Below the pieces are notes generated by a model, which saw only the letters and a list, made by a program, of their open reading frames with translations, was not told the DNA's origin and made no database searches. Below are positions 39,811 to 47,701 of a DNA stretch of 64,000 bases, one piece after another. How positions within the stretch are numbered: position 1 is the first letter of the stretch; every line of letters starts with the position of its first letter. The DNA lies in the NCBI RefSeq assembly GCF_900258485.1, contig NZ_OGVE01000002.1, positions 248,001-312,000 of the forward strand. Direction: 5' to 3'. The DNA is from Helcococcus massiliensis (GTDB taxonomy: Bacteria; Bacillota; Clostridia; Tissierellales; Peptoniphilaceae). A program made the position numbers and the translations under genes.

Positions 39811-39857
39811 TAAGGACTGTATCAAGCTTAAAAACTTTGATACAGTCCTCTTTTTTA
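39811..39857. terminator. Bidirectional terminator between brkB-like and ABC permease genes
   Basis: A 13-bp stem, AGGACTGTATCAA (39813-39825) with TTGATACAGTCCT (39837-39849), with T6 on the plus side. Confidence 0.85.
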
Positions 39858-39865
39858 TCTATTAA

Positions 39866-41113
39866 TTAATCATTCTTCTTTAATGCTTTAAAAATATTCA
39901 TCTTGTTTCCATAATTTAAGGTACCACTTCTGTAAATCTTTGTTGCAGCAAAGGCTACTACAATTGTTGAAACTAACAATATAGCAAAGCTTATCAATAC
40001 CTCAACAGTTGGTACAGATATCATTTGATACCTTGCAAACATAGCCAGAGGCGATGTAAATGGTACAAATGAAGCTATTTTTAATATAGGTGAATTAGGC
40101 GTAGACATGGTAAACATAGTCACCATAAAGGCAATTACTACCATCATAGTAACTGGAGTCATAGCTTGGTTCATTTCATCAAGTCTTGATACCATTGATC
40201 CAAGGGCTGCAAATATCAAGTAATAGAAGGTTACACCTACTATAGTAAAGCCTAAAAATACTAAGATGTCTGCAGATGAAACTTCTGCTAAAACTGACTT
40301 AATTATTTCTTGGGCCATTGGATTGTTTTTGACATTTACTAGATATCCTAAACCAGCACCCAAGGCTATAGCCAATATATTTATAATGGATGCTACAAGT
40401 CCTGACATTACCTTACCCCAAATCATGGCTGAAGGTTTTACACTAGTTACTAATAGTTCCATAGTCCTATTGTCTTTTTCCTTAGCAACAGATGTCGCAA
40501 TGGATTGCCCTCTTGCAAGTATCAAGAAATATAGGAAGAATACCATTATGTAAGATAAAACATATCCTACAAAAGGATTTGTTCCTAGTGATTGAATACC
40601 TGCATTAACTTCTACCTGATCAATATTTCTTAGATTATCAGCACTTATATCTAAATCTCTAATTGCTATATTGTAACGGTAGTTATCTTCCAAGATACTT
40701 TTTATTTCTAAATCTTCTGAATCATAAAATGAAGCCTGGGCTAAATATACTACAGCTTCAGTATTGCTTAGTAAGCTAACTCCCTTTTCAACTTCCTCAG
40801 ATTTAACCTTGTTGGCAAGCTCTGATTCATCTTTTACTTCTACAAAGTCAAAGATTTCAGCTAAGGCATCCTTTACAGATGGATCTACCTGACCATTTAT
40901 GAGTAAAGCGATTTTTTCTTTTTCTTGAATCAAACTTGATTCACTCGGATTGTTTACATCTGCTTCTCCTGTTTCACTTTTTCCAGCCATTAATCTTGGT
41001 ACAAAACTTGCACCAAATAATATCAAGGCTGTTAAAAGAACAGTAATGTAAAATGATTTTTGTTTAAGTGTTTGACTTAATTCAAACTTAAATACAGTCC
41101 AAAATTGTTTCAT
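39866..41113 (-). CDS. ABC-2 type exporter permease (YhaP/NatB-like)
   Basis: A 415-residue permease: N-terminal membrane helix, a large extracellular loop (about 40-170) and five further membrane segments, with the EKDNRTMELLVTSVKPSAMIWGK coupling region. Size and partner match B. subtilis YhaP, with NatB as a more distant relative; sodium or peptide export is possible. It follows its ATPase gene by 1 bp. Confidence 0.9.
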   Translation of the reverse strand: MKQFWTVFKFELSQTLKQKSFYITVLLTALILFGASFVPRLMAGKSETGEADVNNPSESSLIQEKEKIALLINGQVDPSVKDALAEIFDFVEVKDESELANKVKSEEVEKGVSLLSNTEAVVYLAQASFYDSEDLEIKSILEDNYRYNIAIRDLDISADNLRNIDQVEVNAGIQSLGTNPFVGYVLSYIMVFFLYFLILARGQSIATSVAKEKDNRTMELLVTSVKPSAMIWGKVMSGLVASIINILAIALGAGLGYLVNVKNNPMAQEIIKSVLAEVSSADILVFLGFTIVGVTFYYLIFAALGSMVSRLDEMNQAMTPVTMMVVIAFMVTMFTMSTPNSPILKIASFVPFTSPLAMFARYQMISVPTVEVLISFAILLVSTIVVAFAATKIYRSGTLNYGNKMNIFKALKKND

Positions 41114-41114
41114 C

Positions 41115-42014
41115 CTATAACTCCTTCTTGTCTAAGTCTATAAATATCTTTTCTAATGAAGGTCTATAAGGTTGGAATGACTCAATTACAAATCCCTTAT
41201 CCATTATCCTTGATAAAAGTTCATTTGTAGCTAAATCTTTATCAGCTTCAATTAAAAGCTGATGTTTAAATACTTCAACATTATTTATACCATCTATACC
41301 TGATAGAGATTCTAGGTCTTCATTATCAGTCTTTAGCAAGTATTTGCCTTCACCCATTTCTTCTTTTACCTTGTTTAAGTTGTCTGATAATAAAATGTGT
41401 CCTTTTTTAATAAAAGTAATATCATCACAAAATTCTTCTACAAGATTCATTTGGTGGGATGAAAATAAAACAATCCTGTCCTTGTTTATATATTCTACAA
41501 TTATATCTTTTAGTACTTGAGCATTTACAGGGTCCAAGCCTGAAAATGGCTCATCAAAAATAATGATATCTGGATCATTAATTACAGATTGTAAAATTTG
41601 AACCTTTTGTTGGTTACCCTTAGATAGGGTTTCCATTTTTTTATTGGCATAAGATTCTAACTCTAATCTTTCTAAACCTGCCATGGCTCTTTCTTTGGCT
41701 TCATCTTTAGTCATGCCCTTTAGTTCACCAAAATATACCAACTGGTCTAGAAGCTTTATTTTTTGGTACATACCCCTTTCTTCTGGCAAGTATCCAATTT
41801 TATACTTGTTTCTGTCTAGGGGTTGACCATCTATTAAAAACTCTCCACTATCAGCCTTAAAAACATCCATTAAAGACCTGATAGTTGTAGTTTTACCGGC
41901 ACCATTCCTACCCAAAAATCCCATGGCTCTTCCACTTTCTACAGTGAAAGTTACATCATGAAGGATTTGAGTCTTATCAAATGTTTTATTAACATTTTTT
42001 ATTTCTAGTCTCAT
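41115..42014 (-). CDS. ABC exporter ATP-binding protein (YhaQ/NatA-like)
   Basis: A 299-residue ATPase: P-loop GRNGAGKT, signature LSKGNQQKVQILQ, Walker B IIIFDEPFSGLDP and the SSHQ switch histidine. A C-terminal extension (about 210-299) is typical of this DrrA-like group. It is the first gene of a two-gene exporter operon with the permease. Confidence 0.94.
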   Translation of the reverse strand: MRLEIKNVNKTFDKTQILHDVTFTVESGRAMGFLGRNGAGKTTTIRSLMDVFKADSGEFLIDGQPLDRNKYKIGYLPEERGMYQKIKLLDQLVYFGELKGMTKDEAKERAMAGLERLELESYANKKMETLSKGNQQKVQILQSVINDPDIIIFDEPFSGLDPVNAQVLKDIIVEYINKDRIVLFSSHQMNLVEEFCDDITFIKKGHILLSDNLNKVKEEMGEGKYLLKTDNEDLESLSGIDGINNVEVFKHQLLIEADKDLATNELLSRIMDKGFVIESFQPYRPSLEKIFIDLDKKEL

Positions 42015-42099
42015 AATTACTCCTTGTTAGTTAAAACTCTGATATATTTATCATATCATAAAATATTGGTGGTACATAGTTTTTCTGGGGTGGGGTTGG

Positions 42100-42440
42100 C
42101 GGATTAAAGGCTTTTAGTAGTTTAGTGGTTTCTTCATCACTTTTAGATCTGACTGATGATGAGGATTTAAGATTTTCTCACACTGTCATGAATTCCAATC
42201 CCCACTTTTCATGTCTATTTGGCAGTTTTCTCTGCCTGTCATGATTTCCAATTATCACTTTTCATGTCTATTTGACAACTTCTTCTGCCTGTCATGATTT
42301 ACAGGGTCAGGATTTCATGCGTATTCCAACGTTTTTCTCTCCTGTCATGAAACACCTAACCTATTTTTCATGTGGATTCTGGTACTTAAAATCCTTACAT
42401 GAATTCCGACTTTTAAGACGCACACCATCCTAAATCTCCC
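42100..42440. repeat. Second array of the TGTCATGAA/TTCATGT 53-bp family
   Basis: TGTCATG starts lie at 42184, 42237, 42290 and 42343, exactly 53 bp apart; a fifth CATG unit at 42398 is one base short. The inner CATG follows 23 bp after each first one. Consensus matches the array at 32302-32545. The rest of the 42015-42517 gap holds no gene that I can see. Confidence 0.9.
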
Positions 42441-42517
42441 CCATTCTTTCATAATCCCCAAACAAAAATCACAAAAAACTTCCCCAAGTGGAGTTAATCC
42501 AACTTAAGGAAGTTAAT

Positions 42518-43162
42518 TCATTCTTCATCTTCTTCACCAAGCCTGCTAGATGCCAAGGCTAGGAAAATCAAATCACAATTATATTCTTCTTTAACTAGCT
42601 TTCCAATAGAAGAAAAAGTTGAGCCAGTTGTTACTAGGTCGTCTACTATAAGAATTGTTTTATTTTCAAGATCCAATCCTAGTCTTACTCTGTAAGCTCC
42701 CTGTAAATTAGTTTTTCTTTCCTCTTTATCTAACTTGTTTTGATGTTTGGTTGACTTTATTTTATCCGCAAGGTTCACAAGTTTCTTATCGAACTTTAAT
42801 GCCAATAAATCAGCTAAAAGCTTAGACTGGTTATAGCCCCTATCATATTCATCCTTTTTATACATGGATATGTAGGAAATATAGTCAAAGTCTATATCCT
42901 CTGCTAATATGAATTCATACAAAATCTCGACAAAGGTCTTGGCCAAGTAGGTAGAGCTTTCATATTTAAACTTTTTAATCTTGTCTTTTATAAAGTTATT
43001 ATAAAACAAGGGATATAAGCAAAGCCCTTCTTTAAGGTCTCTGCTTGCACTTACAAACTTTAGTCTTTCCTTGCAGTCATTACATATAAATGTGTCAGTC
43101 TTATTTTCTAAACACATGTGGCAATAATCTTTTGAATAAAAAAGATATTTTAACATTTTCAC
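42518..43162 (-). CDS. comFC: ComF-family phosphoribosyltransferase-like protein
   Basis: A 214-residue protein: N-terminal zinc-type motif (CHMC and CNDC, about residues 14-31), then a PRTase fold with the PRPP loop ILIVDDLVTTGST. ComFC relatives act in DNA uptake and transformation. It is the third gene of the murA-recD2-comFC unit, 2 bp after recD2. Confidence 0.92.
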   Translation of the reverse strand: MKMLKYLFYSKDYCHMCLENKTDTFICNDCKERLKFVSASRDLKEGLCLYPLFYNNFIKDKIKKFKYESSTYLAKTFVEILYEFILAEDIDFDYISYISMYKKDEYDRGYNQSKLLADLLALKFDKKLVNLADKIKSTKHQNKLDKEERKTNLQGAYRVRLGLDLENKTILIVDDLVTTGSTFSSIGKLVKEEYNCDLIFLALASSRLGEEDEE

Positions 43163-43164
43163 CT

Positions 43165-45360
43165 CTAAATATTATATTTTTTTAGGTGATGGTCCAATGT
43201 TGAATTTCTTTTTCTCTCGTTTGTGTTGCCTATCATTCTTCTCATTATATCTAGGGAACCCACTAAAACAACTACGCTTTTCCCCCTGGTGATTCCTGTG
43301 TATAAAATATTTCTAGTAAGTAGCATGTAAGGCGTGCTAGCCATTGGTATAACTACTATTGGAAACTCAGATCCCTGGGACTTATGAATGGTTGTGCAAT
43401 AGGCATGGGTGATTTCATCAGCTTCTTTGTAGGTGTATTTGGCAGTCCTTCCATCATAGTCTATTTCTAGATTTCTAGTTGCTGGATAAACATTTTTAAT
43501 GTATCCAATATCTCCATTGAAGACACCTTTGACTGAATCAAAGATACCACCCTTCAGCTCTATTTCATAGTTGTTTTTGGTTTGCATGACCTTGTCGCCG
43601 TCTCTGAAGGTCTTCTCTCTCATTTTAAATTCTAGCTTGTTGAACTCTGGAGGATTCAACTCCCTTTGTAGTCTCTCATTTATACTCTCAACCCCACAAA
43701 GACCTCTTCTCGAAGGAGTCAAAACCTGGATGTCCTCTGTCGGATGAAGATTATAATGGTCCGGCAATCTTTTAGAAACTAAGTCAACTAAAGTCTCTAA
43801 AGTTTCACTATCATTTCTTGTTTGTAAAAAGAAGAAATCCTTATTTGCTTCATTCAAAATAGGCTGCTTGCCCTGGTTGATTAAATGGGCATTTTTGGTA
43901 ATATTTGATCCCTCTCCCTGCCTAAAAATTGTATCCAACTTTATAGTAGGAATGACTCCCGAATCAATCATATCATTTAAGACATTACCAGGTCCTACTG
44001 ATGGCAACTGGTCTGCATCACCTACAAATATCAACATGGCATCTTTTTTTATAGCCTTGAGTAAATTATTCATAAGGTAGATGTCAACCATGGAAACTTC
44101 ATCAACAATTACCAAGTCTGCATCTAGAGGGTTTTCTTCATTGAAGTCTAAAAGTAATTCTTCTGAGAAAGACTTGTAACCTAAAAGTCTATGAATGGTG
44201 GAAGATTCTTGTCCAGTTGATTCTTCCATTCTTTTGGCCGCTCTTCCTGTTGGAGCACATAGGGTAAATTTTAACCTAAGGTTTTTAGCAATCATTATGA
44301 TGGCTTTTATAATGGTTGTCTTACCTGTACCCGGCCCACCAGTTATAATCATGAGTTTTTCTTCTAAGGCAGTCTTTATGGCTTTTTTCTGACTTTCAGA
44401 ATATTCTATCCCTTCCAATTTTTCCACATTTTCAATTTCATAGTCTAGGTCAAAACCGTCAAATTTTTTTGTTGAGTTTAATAGGGAAAGTAAATTTTGG
44501 CTAATGGATAATTCTGTATCATAAACCATTCTTAAATAAATAATCTGTCTACCATCTAGTTCATTTATTTTAACCCTGTTGTTAAAAACTAAGAATGAGT
44601 TTTGTTCATCAACTTGCTTAGGATCTACATTTAGAGTTTTTGCTGCTTGAGTTAAAAAATCATCATAATATAAGAAGCAGTCTCCGTCCTTGGCTTCTGC
44701 TTGAGCAAGTACGAATATTATTCCAGCCCTTATCCTAAATTCGGAATCATGGCCGATACCTATTACCTTAGCCATTTTATCAGCCGTATTAAAACCTAAA
44801 CCTCGAATATCATCTATAAGTTGGTAAGGATTTTCTTCAATAACTTCCCTAGTTTTTTCCTTATATTTTGCATATATATCGGAACTAAGCTTTGGCCCAA
44901 GTTCAAACTTTTGTAAGTAAAGAGCACTTTGTCTGGAAGATTGGGCAGCTTCAAAAGACTCTATTATTTTCTTCAATGTGGCCTTACCTATACCCGGGAT
45001 TTCTAAAAGCTTTTCAGGATTATCACTCATTATATCCAAGGTATCTTCAGCGAACCTATCTACAATTTGCTTGGCTCTTTTTGGCCCAATATTAGAAATT
45101 ATGCCTGAACTCAAGTACTTCTCAATTTGAGATACAGAGCTAGGCATAATCTTCTCATAAGTCTTCAATTGTATTTGTTCTCCATAATCTTTATGGAAAA
45201 CAAGATCACCAGATACAGACAAGATATCACCCTTATTTAAATCTAAAATTTTACCGACTACTGTCACATAGCCGTCTTCTGTATCTAAAGTAAATACAGT
45301 ATATAAATTTTCTTGATTTCTATAAATGATATCTTCGACTGTACCCTTGGTTTCTATCAT
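43165..45360 (-). CDS. recD2: RecD2 5'-3' DNA helicase
   Basis: A 731-residue SF1B helicase: N-terminal RecD2-specific region with an OB-like part and helix-hairpin-helix repeats (LLEIPGIGKATLKKI), P-loop GGPGTGKTT, motif II VDEVSMVD and the C-terminal YCTTIHKSQGSEF and YTGITRGK motifs. RecD2 acts in replication-fork repair without RecBC. It lies 1 bp after murA. Confidence 0.96.
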   Translation of the reverse strand: MIETKGTVEDIIYRNQENLYTVFTLDTEDGYVTVVGKILDLNKGDILSVSGDLVFHKDYGEQIQLKTYEKIMPSSVSQIEKYLSSGIISNIGPKRAKQIVDRFAEDTLDIMSDNPEKLLEIPGIGKATLKKIIESFEAAQSSRQSALYLQKFELGPKLSSDIYAKYKEKTREVIEENPYQLIDDIRGLGFNTADKMAKVIGIGHDSEFRIRAGIIFVLAQAEAKDGDCFLYYDDFLTQAAKTLNVDPKQVDEQNSFLVFNNRVKINELDGRQIIYLRMVYDTELSISQNLLSLLNSTKKFDGFDLDYEIENVEKLEGIEYSESQKKAIKTALEEKLMIITGGPGTGKTTIIKAIIMIAKNLRLKFTLCAPTGRAAKRMEESTGQESSTIHRLLGYKSFSEELLLDFNEENPLDADLVIVDEVSMVDIYLMNNLLKAIKKDAMLIFVGDADQLPSVGPGNVLNDMIDSGVIPTIKLDTIFRQGEGSNITKNAHLINQGKQPILNEANKDFFFLQTRNDSETLETLVDLVSKRLPDHYNLHPTEDIQVLTPSRRGLCGVESINERLQRELNPPEFNKLEFKMREKTFRDGDKVMQTKNNYEIELKGGIFDSVKGVFNGDIGYIKNVYPATRNLEIDYDGRTAKYTYKEADEITHAYCTTIHKSQGSEFPIVVIPMASTPYMLLTRNILYTGITRGKSVVVLVGSLDIMRRMIGNTNERKRNSTLDHHLKKYNI

Positions 45361-45361
45361 T

Positions 45362-46636
45362 CTATTCCTCTACTTTTATTATCTCTAAGTCTGCTCCTAG
45401 GTCCTTAAATTTCTTTTCAAAATCGTAGTAACCCCTATAAATGTGGTAGGTATCATGCACCCTGGTTTCACCTTCAGCAACTAGTCCTGCAAGTATACAT
45501 GACGCTCCAGCTCTTAAGTCTGTGGCTCTCACATCTGTGCCAACTAGTTTATCTACACCCTTTATCCTTGCTTCATTACCATCTGTAACAATCAAGGCTC
45601 TCATTTTTTGCAATTCAGCTACATGCATAAATCTATTTTCAAAAACAGTTTCTTTTACTACTGAATCCCCTTCACTTATTGTTAAAAGGGTCATAAATTG
45701 TGATTGAACATCAGTAGGTAAACCTGGATAAGGTAGGGTTTTGATATTCATAGCCTTTGGCTTATCTGCACCTATAACTCTGATTTGATCTTCATCTTCG
45801 TTGATTTCAACTTCAGCACCGTTTTCTCTCAACTTAGCAATAATAGGTATCAAGTGAGCTGCAACAACATCTTTTACTAAAACATCGCCCTTGGTCATTG
45901 CTGCAGCTACCATGTATGTAGCAGCTTCTATCCTATCAGGCATAACTGTGTGGCTTCCTCCAGTTAACTCCTTTACTCCAACTACTTCAATAGTTTTTGT
46001 TCCTGCCCCCCTTATCTTAGCACCCAATTTATTTAAAAAGTTAGCTAAATCTGTAATTTCAGGCTCTTGGGCAGCATTATCTATAGTGGTTGTACCTTCT
46101 GCTAAAACTGCAGCCATCATGATATTTTCAGTAGCTCCTACAGATGGGAAGTCTAGATAGATTGGAGCACCCTTTAATCCACCTGAACCATCTACATCTA
46201 TAGCATCTATTCCTATATGAACCTTAGCACCTAAGGATTCAAAACCTTTTAAATGTAGGTCAACAGGTCTAGAACCTATAGAGCATCCGCCTGGCATGTA
46301 GGTAATAGACTTGCCAAATCTTGATAGCAATGGACCAGTCACAACAAATGAAGCTCTCATCTTATTCATAAGCTCAATTGGTGTAATGTAGTCTGTGATA
46401 TTATCATTTTTAATTTTAACTGTAGTATCATCTATTCTTTCTACTTTTGATCCTAGATATTGAAGCACATCTAGCATAACATTCACATCTTTTAATGGAG
46501 GAAGGTTTGATATGGTTACTTCTTCCTTGGTTAGTAAAGTAGCAGCCAACAATTTAAGTCCAGAGTTTTTCGCTCCAGAAATTGTAACTTCTCCCTTTAA
46601 TGGTCCATTCGGTCTCACCCTAATATATTCTCTCAT
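45362..46636 (-). CDS. murA: UDP-N-acetylglucosamine 1-carboxyvinyltransferase
   Basis: A 424-residue enzyme adding enolpyruvate to UDP-GlcNAc, the first committed step of peptidoglycan synthesis. The active-site loop PGGCSIGSRPVDLHLKG keeps Cys118, the residue alkylated by fosfomycin, so there is no sign of target-site resistance. Sugar- and PEP-binding segments (GAKNSGLKLLAATLL) are intact. First gene of the murA-recD2-comFC operon. Confidence 0.97.
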   Translation of the reverse strand: MREYIRVRPNGPLKGEVTISGAKNSGLKLLAATLLTKEEVTISNLPPLKDVNVMLDVLQYLGSKVERIDDTTVKIKNDNITDYITPIELMNKMRASFVVTGPLLSRFGKSITYMPGGCSIGSRPVDLHLKGFESLGAKVHIGIDAIDVDGSGGLKGAPIYLDFPSVGATENIMMAAVLAEGTTTIDNAAQEPEITDLANFLNKLGAKIRGAGTKTIEVVGVKELTGGSHTVMPDRIEAATYMVAAAMTKGDVLVKDVVAAHLIPIIAKLRENGAEVEINEDEDQIRVIGADKPKAMNIKTLPYPGLPTDVQSQFMTLLTISEGDSVVKETVFENRFMHVAELQKMRALIVTDGNEARIKGVDKLVGTDVRATDLRAGASCILAGLVAEGETRVHDTYHIYRGYYDFEKKFKDLGADLEIIKVEE

Positions 46637-46721
46637 TTATAAATCTCCTAAATAATCTCTAGTAATATTCACCTAATATGTAAGGTAAAGAGCAGTCATC
46701 GAGATGTGACTACCCCTTATA

Positions 46722-46730
46722 ATCATACCA
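46722..46730 (-). promoter_or_regulatory. Possible extended -10 of the murA operon
   Basis: On the minus strand TGG-TATGAT (TATGAT at plus 46722-46727) about 85 bp upstream of murA, with no clear -35. The rest of the 46637-46850 stretch shows no gene. Confidence 0.4.
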
Positions 46731-46850
46731 CAAATGACTCTAGGATTCATTAGTGTAATGAAAATTAATATTTTCACAGACATGTTTATGTAATAATCTC
46801 AAAACTATTTAAGAATGCTAAATTTCCAGTTAATAAACTTTTTATAGCAA

Positions 46851-46884
46851 GAAAAAAAGTGGAATGATTTCTCACTCCACTTTC
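46851..46884 (-). terminator. Terminator of the rhodanese-like lipoprotein gene
   Basis: On the minus strand AAAGTGGA pairs with TCCACTTT (plus 46857-46864 with 46876-46883), then T7. Confidence 0.75.
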
Positions 46885-46892
46885 ACAATCTA

Positions 46893-47576
46893 TTATTGAG
46901 CTTGATAGTCTGAAACTAAGCCAGCATTAAATTGTACTGGTACATTTAATGCTTTGTATAAGAATAATGCAATTTCTTGGTTTTGTGCTGGGTCTGAACC
47001 TAACACAACAATTACATCTTCATTAGTAAATTTATCAGCAAAAGTTTCTGCCCATTTTGCTAATCCTTCTTGGTCTTCTTGTAATTTCTCATATTCAGCA
47101 AATGGTACATTTATAGCATTTTCAATACCTGATGCTGCAACTTCTTCAGCTGTTCTACTATCAACAATTTTTGCCTCTGGTACTTTTGCTAATAAGTCTG
47201 CAACTAATTTTGTATCTAGTGGTAAGGCTTGTTTTCTACCTTCCATTGTTGCTTCTGCAACTTCTATAGGATCTGAAATTTCTTTAGCACCTTCTAATAC
47301 AAAACTATATTTGTGGCCTTGTCTATATTCAGTTTGGTTTCCAGCCTTTAATGTTGCAATTTTTGCTTCTGCACCTTCAGCTGTAGCGTAAACTGTATCA
47401 CCTTTTACAGCTATAGCTGTAACTTCAAGGTTTTCAGATTTTGTTTCACCTTCAGCTTGTGTTTCATTTTTACTTTCTGCTTTAGTTTCAGTTTGTGTTT
47501 CTTTATTTGATGTTGAACATGCAACTAATGAAAATACTAAAACTAAGGCTAATAATAATGTTAATATTCTTTTCAT
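46893..47576 (-). CDS. Lipoprotein with a rhodanese-like domain, active-site Cys missing
   Basis: A 227-residue lipoprotein: type II signal peptide with lipobox LVAC (Cys20), nearly identical to that of the BmpA-like protein at 1693. A Glu/Thr/Lys linker (about 21-50), a middle region (about 50-115) and a rhodanese-like fold (EAKIVDSRTAEEVAASGIENAINVPF) follow. At the usual active-site Cys loop the sequence is VVLGSDPAQNQE, with no Cys, so sulfurtransferase activity is unlikely. I chose ATG 47576 because GGAGG lies 6 bases upstream. Confidence 0.82.
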   Translation of the reverse strand: MKRILTLLLALVLVFSLVACSTSNKETQTETKAESKNETQAEGETKSENLEVTAIAVKGDTVYATAEGAEAKIATLKAGNQTEYRQGHKYSFVLEGAKEISDPIEVAEATMEGRKQALPLDTKLVADLLAKVPEAKIVDSRTAEEVAASGIENAINVPFAEYEKLQEDQEGLAKWAETFADKFTNEDVIVVLGSDPAQNQEIALFLYKALNVPVQFNAGLVSDYQAQ

Positions 47577-47651
47577 ATTATTCCTCCATTTTTGCAATAT
47601 TATCAATTATACTCTTTATTTGTGAAAATTTCAATCTATACGCTTTAAGAG

Positions 47652-47679
47652 CAAAAAAAGACTGCCCTAAGGCAGTCTA
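47652..47679 (-). terminator. Terminator of the first surface-protein gene
   Basis: AGACTGCC (47659-47666) pairs with GGCAGTCT (47671-47678), then T7 on the minus strand. The hairpin and its flanks are repeated almost exactly after the neighbouring gene. Confidence 0.85.
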
Positions 47680-47701
47680 AAAATTTATTTCAACTAATTA
47701 A

